From positions 13,315,423 to 13,379,422 of the forward strand of contig OY755176.1 in the NCBI GenBank assembly GCA_963576735.1: a DNA stretch of 64,000 nucleotides, read 5' to 3'. The notes beneath the pieces are model-generated. The model had not been told where the DNA came from. It worked only from the letters and a program-made list of their open reading frames with translations, and made no database searches. Positions 49,401 to 55,165 of the stretch are shown one piece after another. A program made the position numbers and the translations under genes. Source of the DNA: Bedellia somnulentella (taxonomy: Eukaryota > Arthropoda > Insecta > Lepidoptera > Bedelliidae). How positions within the stretch are numbered: the stretch's first letter is position 1; each line of letters begins with the position of its first letter.

Positions 49401-52400
49401 CAAGCTCGTAACTCCTCTATCATATTGAGATAGAAAGAGATAACTGCACATTTTGGAACATTCTCCTAACTTTTCTTTCATATCGCGATAGAAAGAGAAA
49501 CGAGACCATTTTGGAACAAGCTCGTAACTCTTTTATCATATCGAGATAGAAAGAGATAACTGCACATTTTGGAACATTCTCCTAACTTTTCTCTCATATC
49601 GCGATAGAAAGAGAAACCAGACCATTTTGGAACAAGCTCGTAACTCTTTTATCATATCGAGATAGAAAGAGATAACAGCACATTTCGGAACATGCTCTAT
49701 GCTCTTCTGTCTAGTATATAAGAATAGAGATAGCAGATATTTGATATGGTATTTGAACATATTTATCCAAACCACACGAAATGGCATCGTATCAAACATC
49801 AAAAGTATTATAGAATCCAACTAGATTATCCAAGTTAAAAGCCCAACCCACATTCAAATTAATTTATGAGACTGATTTCAGAGTCAATCCGTGTAAATAG
49901 TTTTGTGAGACACATTGTTTAGATATAAGTTTTTAATTGTAAGTTATAATAAATAAATAATAAATTGATTTCTTAGGATATAATAAACTCGGATTTAAGA
50001 GTTTAGTAGCTGTTTCATTAGTTTGGCTAAAAGAGACCGATTGTCCTAACCTCATTAAAAATTGTAAACAAATCCGATATAGAAAACAACCTTACCTATT
50101 TCTATTCCATTTGTTAGGGTTAGTTAGAAGAGAGAAACAAAAACAATTATAAATTGATCTGCTATCTCCTTTCTTATATATTAGATAGAAGAGCATAGAG
50201 CATGTTCCGAAATATGCTGGTATCTCTTTCTATCTCGATATGATAAAAGAGTTACGAGCTTGTTCCAAAATGTTCTGGTTTCTCTTTCTATCACCATATG
50301 AAAGAAAAGTTATGAGGATGTTCCAAAATGTGCAGTTATCTCTTTCTATCTCAGTATGATAGAAGAGTTACGAGCTTGTTCCAAGCATAACAGAACAGAC
50401 AGATAACAGTCTTCCACCCACAGACTGTTCTGCTTAAAATGAAAAGAAACAGCCTGTTACATAGTAACAGGTTTTTGAAACTGTTATTTTTCTGGAACAG
50501 AAACTGTTACAACAGGTATCTGTTTTAGCCTGTTCCAACTCACCTCTAATGCCAACTGCAACTTGGCGCACTTCGTATCCACTCGAGTTGAAATGTCTGT
50601 AACTCGAATTTGAACACCGAATGGAACCGACATGGAGCTCATATTGCGATATATTCGAATCTACGTCAGTGAGTGTACGAGTGTACGACTGTACGTGTTA
50701 GGTGCAAATAGTGTATGGTATCACTCATAAAATAATTATATTTATATATTACACTTAATACTGGTGCCGTACAGTGTTGGCTTAGATTGTCACTCACTAC
50801 CCCTTTCTACCCACGGATGTCGATATAGATATAGGCGACTAAGGTTATGGGGCTTCTTAAATGATTTTTGGGCAATGCAGTAGGAGATCCTTGACCAATG
50901 ATACTTAATTTCTACCATCTTCAATTGAATAAATTTAAAAAGTAGAAGCTATATTATGCTTTGTCAAATTTCCTCTAATTTGACAGAATTGCAACAGATA
51001 AATATATTATTTGCCTGTTCAAATTTTTAAAGAATTTCAGCCAAGGAGATGGGATAATTTGGACTACACTCAAAAAACATTCACTTGCCAGTTAACTCGA
51101 ATAACTTAATTCGGGTTAACTCGAGTTTGGCTTTTTCCGAGTTGGTACATCACTACCCGTAGTCGCCTGCGCTTGTTGATCACCACCACCCCACTGCCTG
51201 CTGCCAACCCAACGTTCAAACGCGAGAGAAAAAGTATAATAGTCCATTTCACATTAGCATTTAAAATTATGCTTTGTTGTAGGTAAAGATACTTATTTAA
51301 TGTAATTATGTCAAAACACATCATGCTTAACAAGTAACTTCTATTAGAAAATAACGCTATATTTCGGCTATAATTACCTACATAATTTCATTAGTTATAC
51401 ATTTTGATCGCGTCTGTACATCTATTCATTTGTTCCTAAAACTTAACATAGATTTTTTAAATCTTTCCACTGCGTATTTGCATAAAGTTTTTACACTACG
51501 AGAGACATTTTTAATTACAGTTCGTTCAGTCAAAGCGCTTGACCACGGAGACTGTCAGAAAATAATTATTATTTTCTTAATATTTAATCCAAGTCAGATT
51601 CCCCATTGCTCTCAGAATCGCAGTTGTCATTATCGTCGTCGCATTCAGAATTTTCTTCATCATAAGCAGATTTATTATCTGTGTTACACAACACATTTTC
51701 AACTTGTGTCGGAGTTGAACTTCCCAAAAACCATGTTGGCTTCAGAAAACCATCCAAAAGAAGCCAACCATTATTTTCCACACTAAACTTGAGACAGTCG
51801 ATCTCAGTTGCGTTGAGCCACATAGAATTGACGAAAATGGTCCGTAGTATCTTTTCTTTTAATGATTTCCAACACGGTAAAATATGGGTTGAATCAAAGC
51901 CTCTGATTTTTTTCATGAATTTTTCTTTATTCTCTTACTAAAATTTTGGTGAGAGCAACGGACTCTGATGTCCTTGTTATTTTATTAGGTAATATGCATA
52001 TATTTCATAATCTACAAATTTGGTTTGCAAATAATTCATCAAAAAAAGGTAAGGGAAATGATGAAATCTGCGTAAATTGTACAGATTTATTTCGGCAATT
52101 AGGCCCAACTTCATGTCTTGCCCTTCCAGCATTTCATGCTTTTACGGGCAGTGATTATACGGCCGCTTTTTCAAACAAAGGTAAAGTCCGACCCTTTAAT
52201 ATATTTCTGAAGCAGACGAAAATTCAACAAGTCTTTGCGACCTTAACTGACCCAAAAGATATTTTCAATCAGGACAAAATAGAAAATATACAAGAGTTTA
52301 CATGCCGGATGTACGGAATTAACAATTGTCAAAGCGTCAACACTGGGCGATTTATCATGTTTAACAAGATGTATGCGGCAAAAGAGAATAAAGAAAAATT

Positions 52401-54270
52401 CATGAAAAAAATCAGAGGCTTTGATTCAGCCCATATTTTACCGTGTTGGAAATCATTAAAAGAAAAGATACTACGGACCATTTTGGTCAATTTTATGTGG
52501 CTCAATGCAACTGAGATCGACTGTCTAAAGTTTAGTGTGGAAAATAATGGTTGGCTTCTTTTGGATGGTTTTCCGAAATCAACATGGTTTTTGGGAAGTT
52601 TAACTCCGACACAAGTTGAAAATGTGTTGTGTAACACAGATAATAAATCTGCTTATGATGAAGAAAATTCTGAATGCGACGACGATATTGACAACTGCGA
52701 TTCTGAGAGCAATGGGGAATCTGACTTGGATTAAATATTAAGAAAATAATAATTATTTTCTGACAGTCTCCGTGGTCAAGCGTTTTGACTGAACGAACTG
52801 TAATTAAAAATTACTATTTTTTCAATTATACGCATACATATATTTTTTTATAATATATTAACACATAAACAAAATTCTGTACTTTATAATTAAGCTTATT
52901 TTCATTTTCACTTGACCAATAAACTTTTTTTTTATAAAAAAATTGTTATTTTTTCATAACATTTTAGCGTCACTGGGTACAATGGTTATGCCGTGAAAGG
53001 ACTTCGTTGTTATTTGTATATAAATGTATATTGGACTCTTTCTCCTTATCTTGGAAATAATGCGTTTTAAAAGATGGCAACCCTGATTTGCGGCCATTTT
53101 TTCACAGGCAGCCATATATCATCATATAAGGAAAAAAAATAGCTTTAATTTCATATAAGAAACATGCGTGTAACATATGAACGTATAAAACATACCAAAA
53201 TATAACCTGTTTATACCTGGCTGCGAGGTAGTTGCGGCCAAATGTGCAACGGCACCTATCGATTTTTAAATTCTCTATATACATTTTTATCATGTGGGTG
53301 ATATTTGAAAAACAAGTGAACGAAATTTTTCTCCAGAAAATAATAAACATTAATTAAATTAAAATTACTTGCGGCCACTTTTGCCTGGCTGCGTGCTGTC
53401 AGTATAATCTCCTATTCATAAACTTATGTTAAAATGTGTGTTTGACTCTGTACGCCATGAACGTAGAGATTCAGTAGTGGGATCTTATATTATTACGCAG
53501 TTTATTGTATTTCCATACATATTCATTTTTTCGTCCACATATAACCGACAATACGTTAATACGCTATGCGTAGACGCTGACATTCGGCGGCTGATTAATA
53601 TAGCACGTCACTACGCTCCGCGGACGCTGATTGGCTACGTAGCTAAACGTCAGCGTATTGGATCCAGATCGGCCGGACGTATACAAGCCGACTGGTTTGT
53701 TCACACCATTGACGTATTGTAAGCTATAAGCGTATTGTGAACGAAAAATGCCGTTTATTTTGAAACTTTATATATATAGTAAGCCTGCTCACATTCGGCG
53801 GCTTACAGTCAGTTTGGTTTGAACACGGCCTAAGAGTGAGAAAACAAATCTGGAAATAACCGACATGACTTTAGACTACAAAGTTTATAAAATACGTACA
53901 TACATATACTCACGGCTTTAAATCCCGAAACAGAGCGGCCTGAGCATCAGAATTATTTAATATTAATTATTATACAGAAATAAATGTTTTTCATTCTTTC
54001 TTTCAATTAGAATTTACTCAGCTACTTTAAGTTGAGTTCGGAAAAGTTGGTAATATCAAAGATGGGCACCGCCCAACAACCACTTAAATGCCTCAATAAC
54101 CACAATAGGCCACAAAGACACCCACAGTAAGAAATGTGATAGTGCTATCGCAGCTTATACAATAGTACTTAAGTTTTTGTTTTTTCATTGCAGTTTACGT
54201 CTTCTTCCAAAAGTCCCTTGGTATGTCCAAAATCAGCCACGGATCGTCGTACGGAACTGGCAAGAAGTAA
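23061..54270 (+). CDS. 1-acyl-sn-glycerol-3-phosphate acyltransferase, AGPAT3/4/5 type (seven coding exons)
   Basis: Joined exons 23061-23241, 23957-24129, 24588-24749, 25597-25797, 29255-29392, 36783-37002 and 54194-54270 give 1152 nt, a 383-residue protein, close to the usual 375-385. All introns are GT-AG and phases agree. The enzyme transfers an acyl chain from acyl-CoA to lysophosphatidic acid to form phosphatidic acid, in the endoplasmic reticulum. Seen: N-terminal hydrophobic segment (residues 13-40), motif I NHSYEID (97-103, the NHx4D catalytic pair), motif III PEGTRF (177-182), TPRTRGF, and two C-terminal hydrophobic segments (about 325-362). It ends in a lysine-containing tail, SSYGTGKK. 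The closest remembered relatives are vertebrate AGPAT3/4 and Drosophila Agpat3/Agpat4; I cannot tell which. The introns total about 30 kb, mostly TEs. Confidence 0.95.
23402..23772 (-). repeat. SINE family 1, copy c, with 13-bp target duplication
   Basis: Full-length minus-oriented copy. CAAAATAAATTTT is duplicated at 23389-23401 and 23773-23785. It belongs to the subfamily carrying CTGGAAACTAGATGGCGCTTG in its 3' half and is near-identical to the copies at 48513 and 57495. Confidence 0.92.
23957..24129 (+). CDS. AGPAT exon with catalytic NHx4D motif
   Basis: Acceptor TCAACAG at 23956, donor GTATGT at 24130. Starts with two bases of residue 61 and encodes residues 62-118, including WWAGTQMTAYIKKDEYEKYYG and NHSYEIDWLMGW. 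Ends in phase 0. Confidence 0.95.
24588..24749 (+). CDS. AGPAT exon, residues 119-172
   Basis: Acceptor CTTTCAG, donor GTATGT. Encodes CKAYAKKAFQYVPPIGWMW, then FVFLERSFEKDKDTI and DYPDPVW, matching the acyltransferase motif II region. Phase 0 at both ends. Confidence 0.95.
24750..25596 (+). other. AGPAT intron with one SINE 2
   Basis: 847-bp intron; apart from the SINE 2 at 25225-25440 nothing was recognised. Confidence 0.6.
25225..25440 (+). repeat. SINE family 2, diverged copy
   Basis: Shows GAGGTAACTAAGAGTATGGGGGCTTTT, GTGATTGTTGGGTGACATGG, GGAGACCTATCA and a tail GCCATGATTATATGTGTATG. Sense orientation relative to AGPAT. Confidence 0.65.
25597..25797 (+). CDS. AGPAT exon with EGTRF motif
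   Basis: Acceptor TTTTTAAG, donor GTAAGT. Residues 173-239: LLMTPEGTRFTPEKHEASLK, LLKHHLTPRTRGFTASL, GKIPAIYNIQLAF. EGTR binds the phosphate of the lysophosphatidic acid substrate in this family. Phase 0. Confidence 0.95.
25798..28654 (+). other. AGPAT intron, mostly unique A/T-rich DNA
   Basis: A decayed Helitron-like stretch (about 26455-26720) is the only repeat recognised. No coding signal. Confidence 0.5.
26455..26720 (+). mobile_element. Possible decayed Helitron-type fragment
   Basis: AATTCTGCCGGATCGATTTT then CATCAAATTTGGAATGAATG resembles the 5' region shared by short lepidopteran Helitrons (GCTGAACGGATTTTGATGAAATTTGG type). No clear 5' TC or 3' CTRR end was seen. Confidence 0.3.
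28655..28880 (+). repeat. SINE family 2
   Basis: Starts GCTGTGTAGGGTCGGCTTAG, includes GGAGACCCATCACCAA and TACCCCTTTAGGATTT. The tail is diverged. Confidence 0.75.
29011..29172 (+). repeat. SINE family 1, 5'-truncated copy
   Basis: Contains the 3' half only: ATTCGTACAAAACGGCGATA, CCCCTATCACGTGAGTAG, GAACACCAGATGACAATGTC and CCTCTGCCAACCCTTTTGGGG. Confidence 0.8.
29255..29392 (+). CDS. AGPAT exon, residues 240-285
   Basis: Acceptor TAATACAG, donor GTATGT. Encodes TPPTITSLLYGKPVHAHIYI, ERIPVDTIPEGEAEAAKWL and SDLYVKK, matching the regulatory/acyl-binding region after motif IV. Noticeably GC-richer than the flanking introns. Phase 0. Confidence 0.95.
29511..29645 (+). repeat. SINE family 2, 3'-truncated
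   Basis: GCTATGTAGTATCGGCTAAG through CGTAAGAGGCGACTAAGG and GATTTTTGGGCGATGC. The 3' end is missing. Confidence 0.75.
29868..30037 (-). repeat. RTE LINE 3'-end fragment
   Basis: In minus sense it encodes the RTE C-terminus (KKAGVRSMKN, MKRLMDVDEAREVCQDR, SLPQWELT-type decayed tail), then the hairpin, GGCGTGAGTATATGTATG. 5'-truncated after about 170 bp. Confidence 0.85.
30245..31000 (+). pseudogene. Heavily decayed RTE reverse transcriptase fragment
   Basis: Nucleotide similarity to the RTE at 40472-41916 is easy to follow: GGGGAATCAACTTACACGTG, TGCATGTGTAAGAGTAAACG, GTCCGACAAGGATGTGTAGC, GGATTCATTATTAAATGTCT. The active site reads YAYF rather than YADD and there are many stops and indels, so it is an old copy. 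Confidence 0.8.
31001..32424 (+). other. AGPAT intron, no gene seen
   Basis: A/T-rich. A SINE 3 fragment lies at 32085-32160; the stretch 32010-32080 (GTTTTGTTCATGAAAACCTC) recurs in reverse at 36075-36115. Confidence 0.5.
32085..32160 (+). repeat. SINE family 3 (tRNA-like), 5'-truncated
   Basis: Has the T-arm/B-box GTGGGTTCGATCCCCGCC followed by GGTGTC and TTTCTTTCCTCTATTTATTAG, the same 3' part as at 35750-35890 and 58885-58990. Confidence 0.65.
32425..32655 (+). repeat. SINE family 2
   Basis: CGTCTAGTGCCGGCTTAGAA, TCGTAAGAGGCGACTAAGGG, GGAGACCTATCACCAACGAT, TACCCCTTTTTGGGATTTATGG then CCGTGAG. Nearly full length. Confidence 0.85.
32656..33630 (+). other. AGPAT intron, no gene seen
   Basis: A/T-rich. 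A 62-codon ORF (33140-33328) lacks any recognisable motif. Confidence 0.5.
33631..33952 (-). repeat. SINE family 1, copy e
   Basis: Minus orientation. GAATATCCCCGAAGGGGTAG at the 3' end and CACTGAGCTCTCATGATTG at the head. Several small deletions relative to copies a and b. Confidence 0.85.
33953..35151 (+). other. AGPAT intron, no gene; LINE-like 3' tail
   Basis: Mostly unique. At about 34620-34675 TTCCCTGAGGCAATGAATAAA then (TTTC)n looks like a LINE 3' end, but no coding part is attached. Confidence 0.4.
35152..35395 (+). repeat. SINE family 2, well-preserved copy
   Basis: GCTGTGTAGTTTCGGCTTAG to CTCTGGCTACCCCTTCTAGG, then GATTTATAGCC and TATATGTATGTATG. Best copy for comparing with the RTE 3' end. 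Confidence 0.9.
35750..35890 (-). repeat. SINE family 3 with tRNA-like head
   Basis: In minus sense, positions 35886-35815 fold like a tRNA: acceptor GACACGG/CTGTGTC, D arm GCTC...GAGC, T arm GCGGG...CCCGC. The 17-nt anticodon-arm segment cannot pair, so it is a tRNA-derived SINE, not a tRNA gene. The tail TTTATTTATTAGTAATAAAAG follows. A second copy is at 58885-58990. Confidence 0.7.
36484..36746 (+). mobile_element. Short non-autonomous Helitron
   Basis: Starts TCCTATTAATATTATAAATG after an A and ends GGGGCAGCTAG before a T, so the 5' TC, 3' CTAG and A/T insertion site are all present. The inner TTTATCCCGGAAAA is shared by many short lepidopteran Helitrons as I remember them. No coding. 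It ends 36 bp before an AGPAT exon. Confidence 0.75.
36783..37002 (+). CDS. AGPAT exon, residues 286-358
   Basis: Acceptor TTTTCCAG, donor GTAAGT. Encodes DKMQDSFMNTGDFFLESGVE and GRRVYSLVNTVGWWIVTLIP, then a hydrophobic run MYYLLGLLLSGKLLYFSIGT. Ends phase 1. Followed by a 17.2-kb intron. Confidence 0.95.
37224..37480. repeat. Snapback MITE (257 bp)
   Basis: TTAGGGCCGGCGCTGACTGC at the left is inverted at the right as GCAGTCAGCGCTGGCCCTAA. The arms of about 110 bp are near-perfect, with a short GC-rich loop (37335-37360). The TTA/TAA and GGGCC ends hint at a PIF/Harbinger-like origin, but no direct duplication was found. Confidence 0.8.
37481..38434 (+). other. AGPAT intron, no gene seen
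   Basis: A/T-rich, no recognised repeat. An inverted GGTATGCAAAGTTTT motif occurs near 37915 and (reverse) 38390. Confidence 0.4.
38435..38665 (+). repeat. SINE family 2
   Basis: GCCGTGTAGGGCTGACTGAG, GGCGATGCGTTTGGAGACCC, TTTTTGGAATTTATGGCCGT then GAGTATATGTATG. Confidence 0.85.
38940..39165 (+). repeat. SINE family 2, diverged
   Basis: GCGGATGTCGTAAGTAGGCG, GGGCGATGCAATTGGAGACT, CCCTTTGTGGGATTTAAATC then CGTGAG. It has an internal extra segment near 39080-39110. Confidence 0.7.
40472..41916 (+). mobile_element. RTE-clade LINE, 5'-truncated, 12-bp target duplication
   Basis: GTTCTAATTGTT occurs at 40460-40471 and 41917-41928 around the insertion. The body starts inside the RT domain (QKCWSSGKVPRDWCKAVIVP) and ends GGCGTGAGTATATGTATGT. 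It is close to the copy at 16745-19029. Confidence 0.92.
40473..41894 (+). pseudogene. RTE reverse transcriptase, one frameshift
   Basis: The RT frame runs from the truncation point to 41545 with AGFRKGMGCMDQIF, FIDLEKAYDRVV, GVRQGCVASPWLF and an intact LLYADDQVLLAS. At about 41537-41545 a TG pair present in the sister copy is missing (ATTGTGACC instead of a longer TGTG run), shifting the frame. The rest, DRVRNSVIREKCGVK through GHIERMDD, SRGRPRRTHLDQI and VSAYPNGN, continues at 41548-41894. Otherwise open, so a young but truncated copy. Confidence 0.92.
43161..43426 (+). other. AGPAT intron, no gene seen
   Basis: A/T-rich spacer between the TIR element and the LINE tail. Confidence 0.4.
43570..46550 (-). 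pseudogene. LINE ORF2: endonuclease plus reverse transcriptase, one 1-bp deletion
   Basis: Frame one, 46550-44673: endonuclease with YQNVRGLRTKLEEF, AITETSCTE, LVVGDFNM and SVDAHHPPLEV; a long linker with a GC-rich, Ala-rich patch; RT start SAGPDGIPGFVVKDC, DYRPVAVLTAFAKVFE, NSQHGFRPYHST. At about 44690, inside the catalytic FDFKKAFD motif A, one T is missing (GATTTAAAAAGG) and the frame changes. Frame two runs to 43570 with GISQGSNLGPLEF, catalytic CLMFADDLKLL and the thumb region VRDLGVTISADLTFRSH. The FADD form and layout fit CR1/Jockey-type LINEs. ORF2 begins a few bases inside the end of ORF1. Confidence 0.88.
46499..46725 (-). pseudogene. ORF1 C-terminal fragment of the same LINE
   Basis: Reads IENIIGKEKEFKVEKIKLKT, ERDYVSYIIGIPESKYDEV, then QEKWPVDVRLAEWVWF and ends before ORF2. 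The YVSxxIGIPES...WPxxVxxxxW pattern is the usual ORF1 C-terminus of insect CR1-like elements. Confidence 0.65.
46726..47278 (+). other. AGPAT intron, no gene seen
   Basis: A 67-codon ORF on the minus strand (46767-46970) has no recognisable motif. Confidence 0.4.
47965..48512. other. Interior of the 6.5-kb element, no ORF
   Basis: Repeats of CTCTGCCTAAATA and AGCGTACAC-type units (GCTGGCGTAC, GCTAGCGTACAC, GCCAGCGTACAC) occur, resembling subterminal transposase-binding arrays. No coding. Confidence 0.4.
48513..48879 (+). repeat. SINE family 1, copy f, with 10-bp target duplication
   Basis: TAGTCCAGTGG (A box) and GTTCCAATCCTGG (B box) head. TTATAATTGA is duplicated at 48503-48512 and 48880-48889. 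Near-identical to copies c and g. Confidence 0.92.
49214..50548. mobile_element. hAT-type non-autonomous element with tandem subterminal repeats
   Basis: Ends TAGGGGTGA and (reversed) TAGAGGTGA. The 8-bp ATGCCAAC is duplicated at 49206-49213 and 50549-50556, as for hAT elements. Inside the left half, a 116-bp unit (GGAACAAGCTCGTAACTC at 49397, 49513, 49629) is tandemly repeated. The right half carries inverted versions, so the element can fold on itself. The 94-codon ORF in the repeats is an artefact. No transposase remains. Confidence 0.9.
49397..49740. repeat. 116-bp tandem repeat array
   Basis: Three units starting GGAACAAGCTCGTAAC at 49397, 49513 and 49629, each with TCTTTCTATCTC-type inverted motifs. 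Inverted counterparts lie at about 50160-50390. Confidence 0.85.
50762..50925 (+). repeat. SINE family 2, 3'-truncated
   Basis: GCCGTACAGTGTTGGCTTAG, TAGGCGACTAAGGTTATGGG, GATTTTTGGGCAATGCAG. The 3' end is missing. Confidence 0.75.
50926..51480. other. Interior of the 6.5-kb element, no ORF recognised
   Basis: Contains a short AACTCGA/TCGAGTT palindromic cluster near 51093-51125. Otherwise unremarkable. Confidence 0.4.
51505..51938 (-). repeat. Inverted duplicate of the coding 3' end
   Basis: Reverse copy of 52384-52815, including 110 codons (51916-51584), about 97% alike at protein level (HILPCWKSLKEKILRT, MWLNATEIDCLKFSVENNGW shared). It covers the stop codon and part of the 3' flank. The loop between arms is about 445 nt. 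Confidence 0.9.
51943..52734 (+). pseudogene. N-terminally truncated protein with XPG/FEN-like motifs
   Basis: A 262-residue open frame starting abruptly at the inverted-duplication junction. Early residues read VRATDSDVLVILLGNMH (D-x-D acidic motif as in PIN/FEN nucleases). Later comes LPAFHAFTGSDYTAAF, resembling the GSDYT metal/HhH motif of XPG nucleases. A conserved-looking C-terminal half follows (HILPCWKSLKEKILRTILV, MWLNATEIDC, ENNGWLLLDGF), then an acidic Asp/Glu/Ser tail. The family seems to be a transposon-borne protein that I remember only as uncharacterised. The N-terminal acidic residues of a full nuclease are missing here, so this copy is unlikely to be active. Function is inferred from motifs only. 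Confidence 0.6.
52865..53830. repeat. Right inverted arm of the 6.5-kb element
   Basis: Reverse counterpart of 47282-47965 (AGCTTATTTTCATTTTCACT, CACTGGGTACAATGGTTATG, GCGGCCACTTTTGCCTGGCT). It is interrupted at 53493-53790 by a CpG-richer block with ACGCTGA/TCAGCGT-type inverted units. Confidence 0.85.
53834..54193 (+). other. End of the 17.2-kb AGPAT intron with SINE 2 remnant
   Basis: Contains ACATATACTCACGGCTTTAAATCC (a SINE 2/RTE-type tail, minus) near 53898 and a decayed minus SINE 2 at 54055-54175 (GGCACCGCCCAACAACCACT). The polypyrimidine tract TTTTTGTTTTTTCATTGCAG precedes the last exon. Confidence 0.6.
54194..54270 (+). CDS. AGPAT last exon
   Basis: Acceptor CATTGCAG. Completes residue 359 and encodes YVFFQKSLGMSKISHGSSYG then TGKK and TAA. 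The SKISxGSxYG tail matches the C-terminus of AGPAT3/4 relatives, which confirms the exon despite the long intron. Confidence 0.9.
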
Positions 54271-54639
54271 CAGAAGCACAACAGTATTCTTCTTAAGTTA
54301 AAAAAATATGTTAATAGATGAAGTTGGTTGAAACCTTATTTGTTCAATGTTGAAGAATTTGTAAAGTTTTATATTGGTTTTCTCATTTCTTCGAAGATAA
54401 AGGTAAATGGCGAACACATTTGTTAATTTGAAATGTAACTTATTACGTTTCATTAATACTCATAATAATGTATAGCGAAGTATCTTAACTTTATGACTTG
54501 TTTTCTAAGCCGGACTTTTTCGAGAATTAGGTTAACCCTTACCTGCATATTAATACGAATAAGTTAATTTATTTTCATCATCATGTAGTAAAGGGTTAAA
54601 CTTTAATTGTTTTAGAATGTTGTTGCATATTGTATAGTT

Positions 54640-54645
54640 AATAAA
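54640..54645 (+). terminator. Candidate AGPAT polyadenylation signal
   Basis: AATAAA 370 bp after the stop codon. Other AATAAA motifs at about 55370 and 56132 could serve longer 3' ends. Confidence 0.5.
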
Positions 54646-54823
54646 TTGACTGGTTTCTACGGTATGAAACACCATTTATTCTAGATAAATATTTCAATAT
54701 ATTGACTTTGATTATCTACAAAAAGTCATCAGAGTGGGTGACCATCTCTCAAGATTTTTTATGAACTCATTTTCATCTAAAATATTGTACAATAAGTATA
54801 CTGTTTTTTTCCGTATCTGCATT

Positions 54824-55165
54824 CACGTGATAGAGGGCAGGCATATCACTGCTTTATATGAATAAACTGCCACATGACTTAGTAAAACTAAGCCGTGTGC
54901 GTTTTCCATACGGGGTATTACACACTGTTTATTAATTTCCTCGATAATTTTACCACGCTTTTGACTTTAGTTACATTTTGAACTCAAGCCCCCCTGCATT
55001 AAAAGCCGTGGTCTTCCAACTAAGCTATTGCGTGAATGAACTGTCCAAGAAAAACATGGGTACTCTGAACACCAAGTGACAAATAAAATCGTGTAACATT
55101 TAGAAATTTTAGAAATATAAGTACGTCTGCTACTCCGTAAGGGATCTACAGTGTGAACTTTAAGT
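54824..55165. repeat. Two decayed SINE 1 pieces, head to head
   Basis: 54824-55035 is minus-oriented (CACGTGATAGAGGGCAGGCA, CCACATGACTTAGTAAAAC). 55038-55165 is plus-oriented (ACTGTCCAAGAAAAACATGG, CTCTGAACACCAAGTGAC, GTCTGCTACTCCGTAAGGG). Confidence 0.65.

Larger units (their letters stand above)
47282..53830. mobile_element. 6.5-kb DNA transposon-like element with long inverted arms and XPG-like coding
   Basis: Left arm 47282-47965 and right arm 52865-53830 are inverted copies, with terminal GACCGTGTTCAAATCAAACT matched by reversed GGCCGTGTTCAAACCAAACT. TAA flanks both ends (47279-47281 and 53831-53833), a possible 3-bp duplication. The right arm has about 300 extra bp (53493-53790). Inside are later insertions: SINE 1 (48513-48879), hAT element (49214-50548) and SINE 2 (50762-50925). 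The remaining coding part is 51581-52734. Superfamily uncertain: a 3-bp TSD fits PIF/Harbinger or Academ, and Academ elements are known to carry XPG-like nucleases. Confidence 0.75.

Noticed and set aside
49397..49820. 94-codon ORF with repeated motifs (minus)
   Set aside because: Produced by the 116-bp tandem repeats of the hAT-type element, not by coding selection.
49214..50548. CRISPR-like array from the regular 116-bp repeats
   Set aside because: Direct repeats have no unique spacers, the setting is eukaryotic, and hAT ends with an 8-bp duplication explain it.
53426..53722. 98-codon ORF in the right arm of the 6.5-kb element
   Set aside because: It spans the boundary between the arm and the extra CpG-rich block, with no motif; the left arm has no equivalent.
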